Shown here: in pieces, positions 12,301 through 23,900 of the stretch | Layout: each line of letters begins with the position of its first letter | Numbering within the stretch: position 1 is the stretch's first letter | From: Eremophila alpestris peregrina | Taxonomy: Eukaryota > Chordata > Aves > Passeriformes > Alaudidae | Length of the DNA: 64,000 nucleotides | Assembly (NCBI GenBank): GCA_009792885.1 | Contig: WMCF01000035.1 | Coordinates: forward strand, 3,333,917 to 3,397,916 | Direction: 5' to 3' | Made by a program: the position numbers and the translations under genes | Notes under the pieces: generated by a model | What the model was told of the DNA's origin: nothing | Database searches by the model: none | Seen by the model: the letters and a program-made list of their open reading frames with translations, nothing else

Positions 12301-13756
12301 TTTCCTTTTGAGCTGCTATTCGTGGGCAGATAGGGGGTGTATGTTTGAGTTAGCCTGTTAGCACTGTTAAGGGAAGAGCCTCTTTCTCAAGTCTTGGTTC
12401 TATTAGGGACTAAAGGGTTCCCAGGCAATCGTCCTCTTAAAAGCTGGGGAAGTTAGTCACCAGTTTCCCTTTGGTGACCATGATTCGTCATGAATCATTG
12501 AGCTAGGTTGTTACAAAATTGAATGCTCTTTCCATCAAGGAAAGTTGCTGTTCTTTAGGTCTAAAAGGTGTCTGGTGTAATTTTCAAAACCTTGATTAGG
12601 GAGAAAGCTGCTCTTTATGCAGTGCTCCATTAGAGACTGTAAGTTATCTAAGAAACTACAAGGAAGGCTGAGGAGGGGGAAAACTTGGTATTCATTTGAA
12701 AGATTAAATCTGATGAATTAAAGGAGCTCTCTGACTACAAAGAGAGGTTGGATAGTCTGTAATGAACTGCAGTAGCAGAAAAGCTTTATCATGATTTGAT
12801 GAAGGCTATTTTGAAGAACAGCATCAGAAAGTAGTCCTTTTAGCTCCTGTTGTGCTCTGGCATTGTTTGGCTGTGGTGTTTGTACATCTTACCCAAACAA
12901 ATAGCTTCAGCTGGCTGAGTCTGGATCTTCCCAAATGGGAAATCACATAACTCAGTCTTATGATATTAAGAATTTATTGAGGGCAACAGATTTGTATCAA
13001 CTCTGTGAGCTTAATTATTTTATATGAAATCAGAGGCCACCATATGCTAGCAATAGTAAGGGCACCCCCAAACAACTCTGTTCACACAACTCTTGCTTTG
13101 CCAGGTCATTTTTCACCACAGTAAGAATTGCATCTCAAATTCTTGTTTTGAAACAAGACTTCTGCTGTGTGGCAAAAAAAAAACATCTCTCCCACTCCCC
13201 TTCTTACTGCTTGATGTGTATATTCACATTGCTATTATATATTTCTCGATGATTATGGAAAGTTTTTCTTGGATTCAGTCTGTTTTCTACTTTATCCTGT
13301 GCATCACAGTCCCAGAGCTGTAACCTCACTTCCTTTTACTGGGTAAATGCTTGACACCAGAAGCCTGTTTTGACTGTACAGCAGGCTCAGGAGGAAAGCA
13401 ACATCTAACAGAATGCTTTTTACAAATAAACTGAATAAAGAGGGGCAGACAAAAGGGTCAAGGGGAGCCATGCAAACAGCAGAAGTTACTGAACCACTGA
13501 TGTACAGGAATTGGCTCCTCCTAGCTCAGTGCAGGTACCAGCTATTGATTGCCTAAGAACACTTGCAGTTGCCTGCAAGTTTGTAGCTGGTCCTTGTGCA
13601 TATCAACATCCCCTTACTGAACTTTGTAAAACAGGAAGGGAATGGTAATCTTTCCAGAGGACAGAATCTACTTATGAAAGCCAGGAAGCACTTGAGAGCA
13701 TTTTGTCTCTCTTGCTTATTATCCTTCCCTGCTTTAATGATATGATAAAACCGGTC
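9303..13756. other. Unique non-coding DNA with one GC-richer patch, no gene recognised
   Basis: A GC-richer patch at about 11160-11500 is open in several frames on both strands, including 137 codons at 11085-11498 and 110 codons at 11174-11506 on plus (both opening with TTG) and 97 codons at 11256-11549 on minus. Overlapping openness in many frames is expected from fewer AT-rich stop codons and argues against a gene. No domain is recognisable. A candidate regulatory stretch at 12180-12550 is listed separately. Confidence 0.65.
12180..12550. promoter_or_regulatory. Candidate conserved regulatory element with three adjacent hairpins
   Basis: This stretch keeps CpGs (near 12249, 12321, 12430 and 12486) while surrounding DNA has few. 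Three perfect inverted repeats lie within 90 bases: GTCACCA/TGGTGAC (12456-12478), ATGATTC/GAATCAT (12480-12498) and CTTTCC/GGAAAG (12528-12544). The second is a bZIP-like dyad. Seven-base hairpins are common by chance, so the case rests on the clustering and the CpGs. No transcript or coding frame is evident. Confidence 0.25.
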
Positions 13757-13812
13757 TTTTTTTTTTTTTTTTTTTTTTAATTTCTTTCCAAGATGTAAAG
13801 CGGCTTTTTATT
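13757..13812 (-). other. T22 tract with inverted poly(A) signal, possible retrocopy 3' end
   Basis: Twenty-two consecutive T (13757-13778) are followed 28 bases later by TTTATT (13807-13812), which is AATAAA on the minus strand. Read on minus, this is a poly(A) signal about 28 bases upstream of a poly(A) run, the layout at the 3' end of a processed retrocopy. I cannot identify a parent gene in the sequence to the right and see no target-site duplication of the left flank. A plain T homopolymer with a chance hexamer is the alternative. Confidence 0.3.
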
Positions 13813-15255
13813 GAAAATAACCTCAGAGCGCCCTAGAAAGCCACAGGGCCTAGCTTTAGAAGGCCAGACTAAGATTAATCTCATGTGTTACCAGGACAGA
13901 ACAGACACTGATGTCTCAGAACCATCTGAGGTAGAAAGGCCAGCAGACTTTACTGGACTAGCCCTTTTAAATGTTAGGTCTACTACAGCTGTTAATTACC
14001 AGCTTAACTGCCACCTTTTGTGTTTTTAATTAGTAAAGAATGACAATTTCTTTCTTCACCACAGGACAATGAAATATATTTTATAAGGCAAACAGCAGCT
14101 GCAGGGTGTGGGCATGGCTATTAGAGAATAATCGTGCCCGCAGGGGTCAGGGAGGCATTTGGTTCTGCCTCGTGCCTCTCAGGAACCCTAGGCTACAATT
14201 GCTGTGTGATGGTAGCCTCCCTGTCACTTTATATTATTTAACAAATTCCACTACATTGTCTTCAAGCTCTGCCTTGAGGTTATTGTGAGGAAACTAAAAT
14301 ATCTGCCATGCTGACTGCATCAGCAGCTCACTTCCTATTTGGGTTTACTGCAGCTATCAAACAGGCATGGCTCTGTTTGTCATGTGGGGTGGGGGAAAAC
14401 ATCACAGAGTTATGCAACTTAATGCCTAGATCCTGTTAGAAGGACAGTCCTACTTTCCAAGAGGCACATAAATTGGGGAGGTCATAGACTAATTTATTAG
14501 CACCTTTGTCTGTCAGTTATCAGCTTGCCACAATACCTGTTTTACACAAGAAGTGATTACAGTGCTCCCTTCTAGTATTACTTTAGACTCTCATCTTTTG
14601 TATTCCACAGACCATTGTGCTTTACATGTTTCAGCATAGCCAGTTAAGTAACTTGTTTATTTTAACTTGTACTTGTTCCAGAAAGACCTCCTGTCTTCAT
14701 TTGAATCTATCAAGGGAATCTTTTTTGGCTATCATAGTCTGTTCCAGAGGTAAATCTTCCACTGTGGTCAGGTTTATTGATATTTAGCCAACTAAATATT
14801 TGAATCTCCATATTCTACCTCACTCTGTAATGCCTTTTTTTTTTATTTTAGAATGCCTTTGCAATGAGTCCACTCTTCAGTCATCTTTTGAAAACTCTGA
14901 TTAGATGGAGTCCAGTGGTTTCCCTGCTCCCCCACCTTGAATCTCTTTTTTGGATCTCTGTCCTTAGACCTACTATTCTCATTACAAGTTAATTATTTCA
15001 TTTTGATTTTATAGCATCTGTCAAACACTCTAGGCATTTTCCATAAATTAAATCTGCAAGCTTCAACTGAAAACATAAACAATGTAGAACAATTCCATCA
15101 AAGAATCACTCTCAAAGCCACATATCACTGTTTCTTGCCTCAGTATAGCAGCTAGTGTAATGGAACTTATGTTAATAGCTCTCTACTTGTGATAAAAAAA
15201 AAAGAAGAAGAAAAATAGCATTAAGGAAAGCTCTTGTGTTATTCTGAATCTTATG

Positions 15256-15290
15256 GAGTTTAGGAGTCTTCCTATTGACTTCAGCCATAT
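15256..15290. repeat. Fragment of fossil CCATTGACTTCA-type amniote repeat
   Basis: The phrase aggagtcttcctattgactt (15262-15281), continuing tcag, matches the 'gggagtctttccattgacttcaatggg' pattern common in old amniote repeats. It shares aggagtcttc exactly with the better copy at 53555-53632. The fragment is short and the family assignment is inferred. Confidence 0.3.
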
Positions 15291-15835
15291 TTATATTAGA
15301 CAAAATCCTTCCAAACCAATTTGAGAGTAAAATTTCAACTATTAGTAGTGACATTGGGGGTTTTTGTGGAAAAACAAGTATTTTAGAAGTTATATTTCAT
15401 GTATATCTGCTCAAGGTGATGAAGTGCTGACAAAGCAAACTCCATATTATGTAAAAAATTTTCCTTAACCCTATTAAATAGTGATCTAGGAAAATACTTA
15501 TACTACTGCCATGAGTTTAGTGAATATCTGAGTATTGGTAGATCATTCAGAATTAGAAAACCTATCTGAATTAAATAAAATGCCTAATAAATAGTGTGAC
15601 CAGTTTTCTGTATTGCTGAGTTACTGCAAACCTGTTTTTTGATTTAATGGGGTAGGATATGATTATAGTAGTCAATACGGATGGATCTGAACACTTCTCA
15701 AATGTTGGTGACTTTTACTCAGGGGAAACAGCAGAACATGAACCTGATTTCAGAACTTGAGGTGATTTTACAGAGAAATTACAGCATGAGCAGGAACAGA
15801 ACTTCTGGGCCATCAAATGCACTCTGCTGCTCAAA

Positions 15836-15847
15836 CAGCAGCAGCAG
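15836..15847. repeat. Short (CAG)4 run
   Basis: Four perfect CAG units. They lie inside a 72-codon open frame with no other coding evidence, so no polyglutamine or polyserine protein is implied. Confidence 0.85.
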
Positions 15848-17795
15848 CATAAACCCCCATCAAACTCCATCTCTAAAGCAGCTTTTTTTGTTGCATTAGA
15901 AATCCTCATTTCTCCAGTGGCTGAAACATCTTTCTGTCCAAACTTTTCTGCCTAGTTGCTGCCATTTGTTTTTATAGCAGCTGACATCTCAGCTCTTGAT
16001 CAGGTTGATGTCTTTGATGAACCATAATCATGAGGATGTTAATTTTCAAATAAATAAACAATCTCAGCTCTCTTCAGCTACCTGGGAAGGCTACTTTCAC
16101 ATCACTTCCTAGTCATGCTAAAACCTTTTTGCATGTGGATTCTTGAACATGGATGATGCAACAAAGTAATTTCTACCTATGCTTTATACTTTGCATAATG
16201 CAATTTATACTTCCCCAGTTCTACTGGAAAAAAACTAACATATCCCAGATGCATTTACATTTTTCATAAAAATGTAGCATCAAGTAATTCCCAAGTACAG
16301 TGAGACCTATTTAAAATATACAATATCTACTTTTCATGTTCTGATCCAGAAAATTCCAGTTTATAATGGTAATTAATACTCATCCTTAAATATGTGAGCT
16401 TGTGACTTATTTATTTTCACCTGTGAATGGCGTGACACAGCTTGGAATATGACCTTGAACTCCATAACTTTTATTTTGTACTCTGGCCACAGGACTCACC
16501 CTCCACTCACTGCAATCTATAAATGAGTTGTTTTGCCTGTGGTCAAGGAAATTTCATGTCTGAAATGATAGCTGGCTAGAAGAACTCCATTTCTTAAATA
16601 GTAAAAGTCATTCTGGATTATCATTTTCTGATTGCAAATATACGTTATGTAAACTTATTAGGTAGTGGATTTTGCCCCAAAACAAATGTTCACTGTGCAG
16701 AAATTACAATGAGCTGAAATAAACCCCAAAGCTAAGTAAGAAAGAAGGTTTTAATTTTCAAAGGATTTATTTTTATTCTGTTTACACTAACATTTAGTCC
16801 AGTTTGGCTTGATTTCTTACTTTGTAGTTGCTTTCTGTCACATTTTAATCCATGTTTTACACATTAAAGTAATGAACTTTCAGTGGTACATAATAATAGA
16901 TCATAGCTGTGGTCAGAGACTCATTTGTGGTACAGAGACTGCCATTAAAATGCAGGTTTAAGTGTAGAGCTTTTATTTACTTCCTCCAAGCTAAAGTAGT
17001 CCTTTAAAAAAAAGGGAAAAAAAAGACAGTGAAGAAGATACTACTTGTAAAAAATATGTAAATATGTTGGTATTATGTATTCTCTTCCAAAAACACCTTT
17101 AAAAGAGAGAAAAAAAGAGGATAAGAGGAGAAAACTGCATTCCAAACTTGATCTCAGGTCTACAATATAGATCTACTGACTGACTATTTGTAACATCTGT
17201 ATTTGAAACGTCTTGTTAAATTGAGATTTTTCAAGTTCTACTTCTTTCACTGCTGGTTTCCTTTGGTTGTTTACCTTGAACAATATTTAGCTCTCAGTCT
17301 GTTTAATTGTCTTTATGGGAGAGCCTGTGCAGAGATCATCCCAAGAAGGAGTAGATCTGTACTGGATGGTCCAGCATCTGTTAAGAAATAAAAAAATGTT
17401 GTGAGAAAGGAAGGGAAACTTTGCCATTCTAGTCTGTTTACCATAGTATATAAAGTTTAACTTACTAAAAACAGAGAAGTTAAAATCTGAAGAAAGATGT
17501 AGCTTTCGTGCTACACCAGAGAGTCATATGATCCAATGACTGCCCTGTTGCAAATATTTTCTAGAGATTACCATAGTTCTACTTAATTTTACTCCCTTAA
17601 GTGCCTCAGTAGCTCCTCTTAGCTCAGCACCCTGGGTCATGAAGGAACTGAGTCCAAACCCTCTCCTCCTCCTCCACTTTCTTCCTTGCTACGTTTTCAG
17701 CCTACGTTGTAAGAAACCCTCTGGGGCTTCTTACCTCAAGCATAACAGCACACCAGGTAAATCTCCAATTCCACTACAAAGGGAAACAGAGATCT

Positions 17796-17935
17796 TGTAG
17801 TTGGGGCATTGAATGAGACTCAGGAGGCTGGGCTCAGTTGGTGTATGACTGTGGCAAGTCCTTTAGTCTCCATACCTTGGTTTCTACACTGTAGGATCTA
17901 CCTATCCACTCACTGAGGAATTTGAAGCATAGTGG
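17796..17935 (+). mobile_element. MIR/CORE-SINE-like fossil SINE
   Basis: The stretch follows the order of MIR-type SINEs: gggcattgaatgagactcag (17814-17833), ggctgggctcag, then tgtatgact, gtggcaagtcctttagtctc (17851-17870), ccttggtttc and ctgtagga. This matches the family pattern 'tgtgtgaccttgggcaagtcacttaacctctctgtgcctcagtttcc(c/t)catctgtaaaatggg'. It is diverged, with no intact pol III boxes and no visible target-site duplication. Such copies are immobile in amniotes. Best of the MIR-like matches in the window. Confidence 0.6.
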
Positions 17936-20640
17936 CAGGGCATGGCTATCACTGAAGAGTACAGTACAGTGGTCCAAAATGTTTCACTGATAGTTTAACT
18001 GCTACACTGCACCCTGAACACTGAAGATGACAAAAATGAAAATTTTAACTCTGAAAATTTTGCTCTCATGTTATTTATTTGCTTGCAGTAAGGCAAATAT
18101 TTCTCCCCTCAGTATTTTCCAAGGCAGAGCTTCCATTTCCTTGGGCTGGTCTGCAGTAAAAAGAATTGCTGTTAGTCTGACAGTTTGTTTCCAACTGCTG
18201 CAAGCATGTCATTAAAAGCATCTTCCTAAACCACACATCAGTTTTCTTGACATCTGTCATAGAGCTTAGATCATCCTTTTTCTGCCTTATGAGAAGGAGT
18301 CATACTGTAAACATTCTTTCCTTACTTTTAGTTTCATGTCAGAAAGAATCATAGAGTTATTTTTGGCATGTCCAGCTTTCCCTATAATGGTAACCACAGA
18401 TCTACAAACACACACCCTGATAATCCTTTCTTTGCATCACTTTTCTGGTTACTGACAATCTTCAGAAAGACAGATGTAGGCTTTGCATGAAATCATCTGT
18501 ACATATTGCTAACAGATTGCTGGACAATCCAATAATGAAGCCTGTTAGCTCTTACCACTCTATCTCTGTTCTTTGTTCCCACTGATAGATGGGACTCTCT
18601 TACAATGTTCATGGCTAGGCTCTCCAGGCTGCTGCCATTTATTCTTTATCCTTTTTCTCTTCTGCCCTTTTTCTTGCAAACTGTCCAGTTAAGTAAATTA
18701 TTGGCACTATTCTCTTTTGGTTGCCCTCACCTCTGAGGCTGTTTCTGTACTGTAAATAGCTGTGTCTGTCTTCCCCTTTTACATGAGCACTTCCACGTTA
18801 TCAACTAAAATCTGGCATCATGCTTGACTGTAATTCAGATGTCAGTTTGGATAGAAGCCATACCTGGGAGGATGTGCATTTGAAGTGGCAGGGAGTAAGT
18901 GACTGATAATGAAAATAAGCATTTATTTTGTCAGAACCTCAGCAGATCATTTATTGGAGAGCATATTCTAATGAGTGCCACCCACACCAGATGTGTCATT
19001 AGGGATTAGATCAGATCCCTAATGAGTGTGTTGGATGATATCCAAAGAAATTTGAGGGAAGGAAAGTAGATTGAACAATTTTCATCTAGAAGATAGTGGG
19101 TCAGGGATCTGTGGTATCTGTATTAAAACTTCTGGCTATGTCTTTATATACAGAATGTCATTGGTAGAATGCTGTGATCTGATTGAGAGATATAGATTAT
19201 ATTTTTTAAAAACCTTGGGCCCCAGGTTTCCTGCTGACTTTTCATTTCCATATTCCTCAGTAGCATAAACATGTGTTTTCCTAAAGATCCAAACGTGGAG
19301 GCAGCCTTGTCTTCAGTCTGTGTGTGTGTCTGGGATTGGCACAGGTTTTCTAACAAAATTATGTTAATATACATAGGCAAACACTATAAAATAAAGCCTC
19401 AATTTACTCAGTGGCTATTATTAGTATTATTATTACTACAAATGTTAGACAATTTTGGGGAATTCAAGACTTCCTCCTCTCTATTTTCTCCAGAAACGTG
19501 GAATTTCTTCCTACTGCCATTTTTCATGTTCTTCTTACTGCAATAATGACAACATCTTTTATAAATGTGAATATTCCCCATCTAGAGACCAGCTGAAGAC
19601 CATTTTCTTCCTAGTGCTTTCCAGCTATGGAAAGGACTTGATCTTACATGGATGGGTTTTTTCCTGTCATGTATGGTATTATAATTCTCTACTCTTAGCC
19701 TTCTTTTACTAGATTTCAGAAACAAAGCCTGACTTGGAAGTAAAATACTAAGAAAAATATATTCTGAATGAATTCAGGATTCAAAAATTAGCAGTGTGAG
19801 TGCATTGTTGCCAAGTGTAATCCAGAATCATTGCATAAAATCTTTCTTGTTAAACATGAATCAGAAATAGCAATAGAGTTGCTCTTAGACTATAGGAAAA
19901 TGTAGAAATGAAAATTCTTTATGGCTTAATAAAAGTTTGGCTTTTTTTTTTTTTAATTCTATTTTTTACTGTGAATTTTAGGAAACTAATGTTTAGAAAT
20001 TGCAGTATTGCCAAATATCCCCTAATGAAAAATGTCAGCCACCCCAGACTGATCATCTTGTTTTTACATTGGGTCCACCCTCCAAACTCTTAATCAAATT
20101 TGTGTGTTTAAGTTGGAAGCATTTTGAGACTGACTCCAGTCTATTTCCCAGCCTGTGAAGCACCTAATGAACTTCAGGCTCCCAGAAAAAACAATAAAAA
20201 TGAGATTCAATAGCATTGTCTTTATATTTCCACAATTAGTAATCTGAGCCTATCAAAATTTATAGGCTGGCTTTGGATCAGGATTTTTGAACACTTTACA
20301 AATAATTCCATTAAAATCCACATTATTCTGATAAAATTTCATTCAGGTAGTACTGTCATTATTAACACCTGGAAAAAAAATAGAGCTGTCCCTTAGCTGT
20401 GTTTCAGTTTACATATTTTCATGAAGAGTATACAGATATTTTAACTTGTGCATTTGTTTTAATTATTTCCAGGTATTAGAGTTACTGAAACTTTTGCCTC
20501 TGTCCTTTGCAAAATGCTGTACATCCATAATGCACATTTTACTTAAAATCTTAAAAAAATGAAACAGAGGAATACAACCAAAAATATTCTTTTGCTGAAG
20601 GTAAAAATGCGTGAACAGAATAATGTCTGCATATACAGTT
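17936..20640. other. Unique non-coding DNA, no gene recognised
   Basis: The longest open frame is 91 codons (19271-19546), overlapped by other frames on both strands with no recognisable domain. Short simple repeats occur at 19319-19329 (TG), 19415-19437 (ATT-rich) and 19942-19954 (T13). A hairpin and direct repeat at 18968-19028 is listed separately. A phrase near 18348 (gaatcatagag) recalls the end of bird CR1 elements, but the match stops there. Confidence 0.7.
18968..19028. repeat. 11-bp inverted repeat plus 10-bp direct repeat
   Basis: TCATTAGGGAT (18996-19006) pairs perfectly with ATCCCTAATGA (19015-19025) across an 8-base loop. CTAATGAGTG occurs twice in direct orientation, at 18968-18977 and 19019-19028, the second copy overlapping the right hairpin arm. 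The stem is not simply AT-rich. Fewer than one stem this long with so short a loop is expected by chance in 64 kb. It could be a folded DNA or RNA element, a dyad binding site, or the remnant of local duplication and inversion. Confidence 0.85.
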
Positions 20641-20985
20641 TCTCTGTTTTTGAAAAGGATTTAGGAGATTTAGAGAGGTGGAGATGTGTGAAAGGACACA
20701 TCAAAGGTTTGGAAAAACTTAAGAAAAAAGAAAAGATTAAATAAACTAGGGTTCTTCACTTTGGAAAATAAACCAGTGAGAGGGAATATGACAGGGGTCT
20801 GTTAAATCCCAACCAGCAGGCAGAAGTGATTGGAAAATTATCCATTATTGTAACTTCTAAGAGAAGAACTAATTGGCCTCGAGAAATGGCAGGGTCAAAC
20901 AGCAGAAGGCAATGAGTGGCACAGAGGCTGCACCATGGGATACCTTGGACATGAGAAGTTTTTACACCACTGATAGAAGTCTTGT
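20641..20985 (+). mobile_element. Decayed CR1-like LINE 3' fragment
   Basis: DNA phrases aactagggttcttcactttg (20744-20763) and gagggaatatgacagggg (20780-20797), then agaagaactaattgg near 20861, follow the order seen in ancient amniote CR1 3' regions ('aactaggactgttcagtttggaaaa', 'gggggatatgatagaggtct', 'aagaactaggggtca'). One frame reads GHIKGLEKLKKKEKIK and then a stop, resembling the '(R)GLE.L.YEERL' stretch of CR1. In-frame stops break it repeatedly, so it is a dead fossil. Ends are approximate. Confidence 0.5.
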
Positions 20986-23900
20986 AGAGATACTACTGGA
21001 AGGAAACTGTTTTGTGTTATTTGAACACAGAAATATTTCCTCTAGCTGGGGATGTCTCTGAACTGCACAAATTGCTGAGTGCCAAAAGATTGTGTCACAG
21101 GGAGAAGGGCTGTGTGTTTACCCTGCATGTTTGGCATTTTGGGTGCTGTGGCAGGCAGGACAGGGGGCTCAGTGCATGGCAAGGTGCATCTCAGAGACTT
21201 GGTGGAGTGACAGACTCCTGCCCCTCTCACTGGGACTGCTGCAGTGGAACAGAGTCAGTGAAACCATGGAGAGGCAAAGTCTGTGTGAGAGGAAGAGCCT
21301 TGTCACAGACTGACTCTGGAAACCAGCACGGAAGTCAGTGATCATCATACCAGGCAACACAAAAAGTATAGTAGGGAAGGGTCTGTTTATGACTGGTATT
21401 GGGTTTTTATATAAGACAAATGTGTGTGACAGTTTATTCTGTCTAAATCTAAGTGAAACTCCTCATTGACCAAGGATTTTATTTTCTGCAGTGATCCTCT
21501 TCACCAATGCCTACTTAAAAAAATTGGATTAGATGATCCTTGCTTCACATTTATCTTCCTGTGCATTTTATGGTTATAACAGTTGAGGGTAGCAGCATCA
21601 GGGACTGTGCAATATTTTGAGGAAGTGGAGAGAAAAGCAGAAAATATATTAGGGTTTGGACTGGAGCTCCTGCAGAGAGCAATGAGTAAGATCCCATAAA
21701 TATTTCCTGTTGGTCCAGCAGCTGCAGAAATTAGTAAGGTTTTCCCCACCCATTTATTTTAAGCCTTCACAGTGCCATCCCTTCTTCATGAACTGTATTT
21801 AAAATGTAAATAAAAAGAAGGCTTTTAGGAGATTTAACTATTTCCCTTGGTATTTAAATTATTCAATTATAACTAAAGCTATTAAAATACAGTTAATTAA
21901 AATGGTTAGATTGTTTTTCTTTGCACTGATCACAGCATTGCCCTACTTCTCCCTCTAGCTGTTTAATTCCTATTAAAAATGATAATGCTTTGCTTTATTC
22001 ATTAATGCAGTAACCTTACGTACATTCTTCAAGTGATCTCTTTGGTACAGACTGTGCTGGATTTCTTCTTTTGTAGCAGTGAAGCAGAAATTTTCCTGTA
22101 GTCTTTGGAGGTTTAATCAGCAGTAAGAGGACTTAAAATTTAAACATTAGTACTACCAAGTCATGAGAAATAGTACAGTTCCCACTAAAAAGCTTTGGCT
22201 TAATTTTGATGCAGTGTAATGTCATTAGGGACTATAGGAGAACCCTGGAGGTTAATAAGAGGTAGAACCTAAATAAAGGTTTCATAACTGACAATATAAA
22301 ATTGCCAATTCTACACTTTTAAGTATTTTATCTGAGTAGTTTCACAACACTCTGCTGGGAATAGTAATCCAGATGAAGGCTGAGGGGTAAGTGCCTTAAA
22401 ATATATTAGAGATGCAAAGGCAAGTTCATCTCATCTAATCTTTATCTTCACAGATAAGGAAGCAAATCTACCTCTCTGGTTTTTGGCATTCAGAGTAGTA
22501 CATTAATATCTTCCTTTCTCCCTCAAGATCACAGAGACCCTCCTTTTGAGGCCCTTGTCTCCTTTGGGAGCTAGTTATAGTCAAATGAGGAGTAATAGTG
22601 AAATTCTCTCACTGAATAACAGGGTTTTCTAAGGCAATATCCAAAAGAAGCTTCTTGCAGCTGTTTGCATGGCTTTGCATAGTTCTGTGTAGTACAGGAC
22701 AAACGTCTGTGAAGGCACAAAGGATGTCATGCAGCTCTTGGAGCAGCAGGGACATCACTGGGAGTGCTATGGTCCAGGAGGATCAGAGCTTGATTACCTC
22801 TGATCACCAAATCACTGAGGAATTACACGTCTAAGGCCACATCCACAACACTGATTTCATCCCTCCCTTGTTGAGGAAGGCTCACAGGGAGGGATGTGCA
22901 TATATTTGGTAAAGAAGGAAGAGTGATTCAGTGTTGTTTCACCTCCACCATGAGTGTCTGCACAGAGGGAGACCACACAGCCTGGCAGTGTTACACTTCA
23001 TGAGTTATACATTCACAGGTCTTGTTGAAATCCAGCTCCACTGAAGCAGATAGCAGAATTCCTCTGGATTTCAAATTGCCCACTCATGCTTATTTCCATG
23101 TAATACCAGTTTCACAACAAGATAGTCTCTCTTCCTTGTTTCTCAAGAGCATTTAAGGCTTTAAATGTTATTACAGCCCACAAGCCTTATAAACATAATT
23201 TGCCAAATACAGGATTGCCTAAAGTAAGGCTATTGTTGGGGACCTATGCAACAAGTGAGTGTGTGTCCTGCTGTGTGACAGACAACCTGTGAGCATGGGG
23301 TAGTGGTAATGAGAGCGCTACAGGCCTAGCATCTGTCTGAATGGGATGGGAGGGCTCAAGACCAGCGCTGTATATGGTTATAGTTGTTGGAAGAGTGATG
23401 AAAATTTAGGTAACTGACTGTAACAGGAGTGTAAGTGGAGAAATGCATTCTGTCTGCAGTAACCCAAATAACTGCAAGCACAAGGCCTGGCCAGAATTTG
23501 AAAGCCTCTGGTATTTCAGTCCATGTTAAACCTGTGACTTTTAGCCTAAGAAGGACATGTTTGTTTGCTGTAATCCTACCTGTCTGTGTGTGTTCTATGG
23601 TTTTCATTGTAACCATTGAGATCTCAGTGCAATATAACATGAATGGAGCATTTACTTAGCCTAACTCTGTATCTCTTTTCTTTAAAATTTAGATTTTCAC
23701 ACAGTGAAATCCGTATGTCCCCTGCATTAAGGTTTCAGAAATTTTACTTCCAATGTGTGTCTGAATCCTGAGGAGCCTTAAAAACAACTATCAGTGGGAC
23801 AACTGCAGGGACTTACTCCAAGTTTCCAAGACTTGGAAATTGGAGGTTTCTATCATCTCGAATGGAAGACATTGTTGACAGCTTTAAAGGAATTTTCTTT

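Larger units (their letters stand above)
13813..17795. other. Unique non-coding DNA, no gene recognised
   Basis: Open frames do not exceed 72 codons (13811-14029; 15681-15899, which is mirrored by a 64-codon minus frame). A-rich simple sequence lies at 15192-15218 and a four-unit CAG run at 15836-15847. One fragment of the CCATTGACTTCA-type fossil repeat lies at 15256-15290. Confidence 0.7.

Noticed and set aside
18348..18360. gaatcatagag, like the end of bird CR1 elements read in reverse
   Set aside because: The match does not extend into the conserved 'ttaggttggaaaagacc' continuation.
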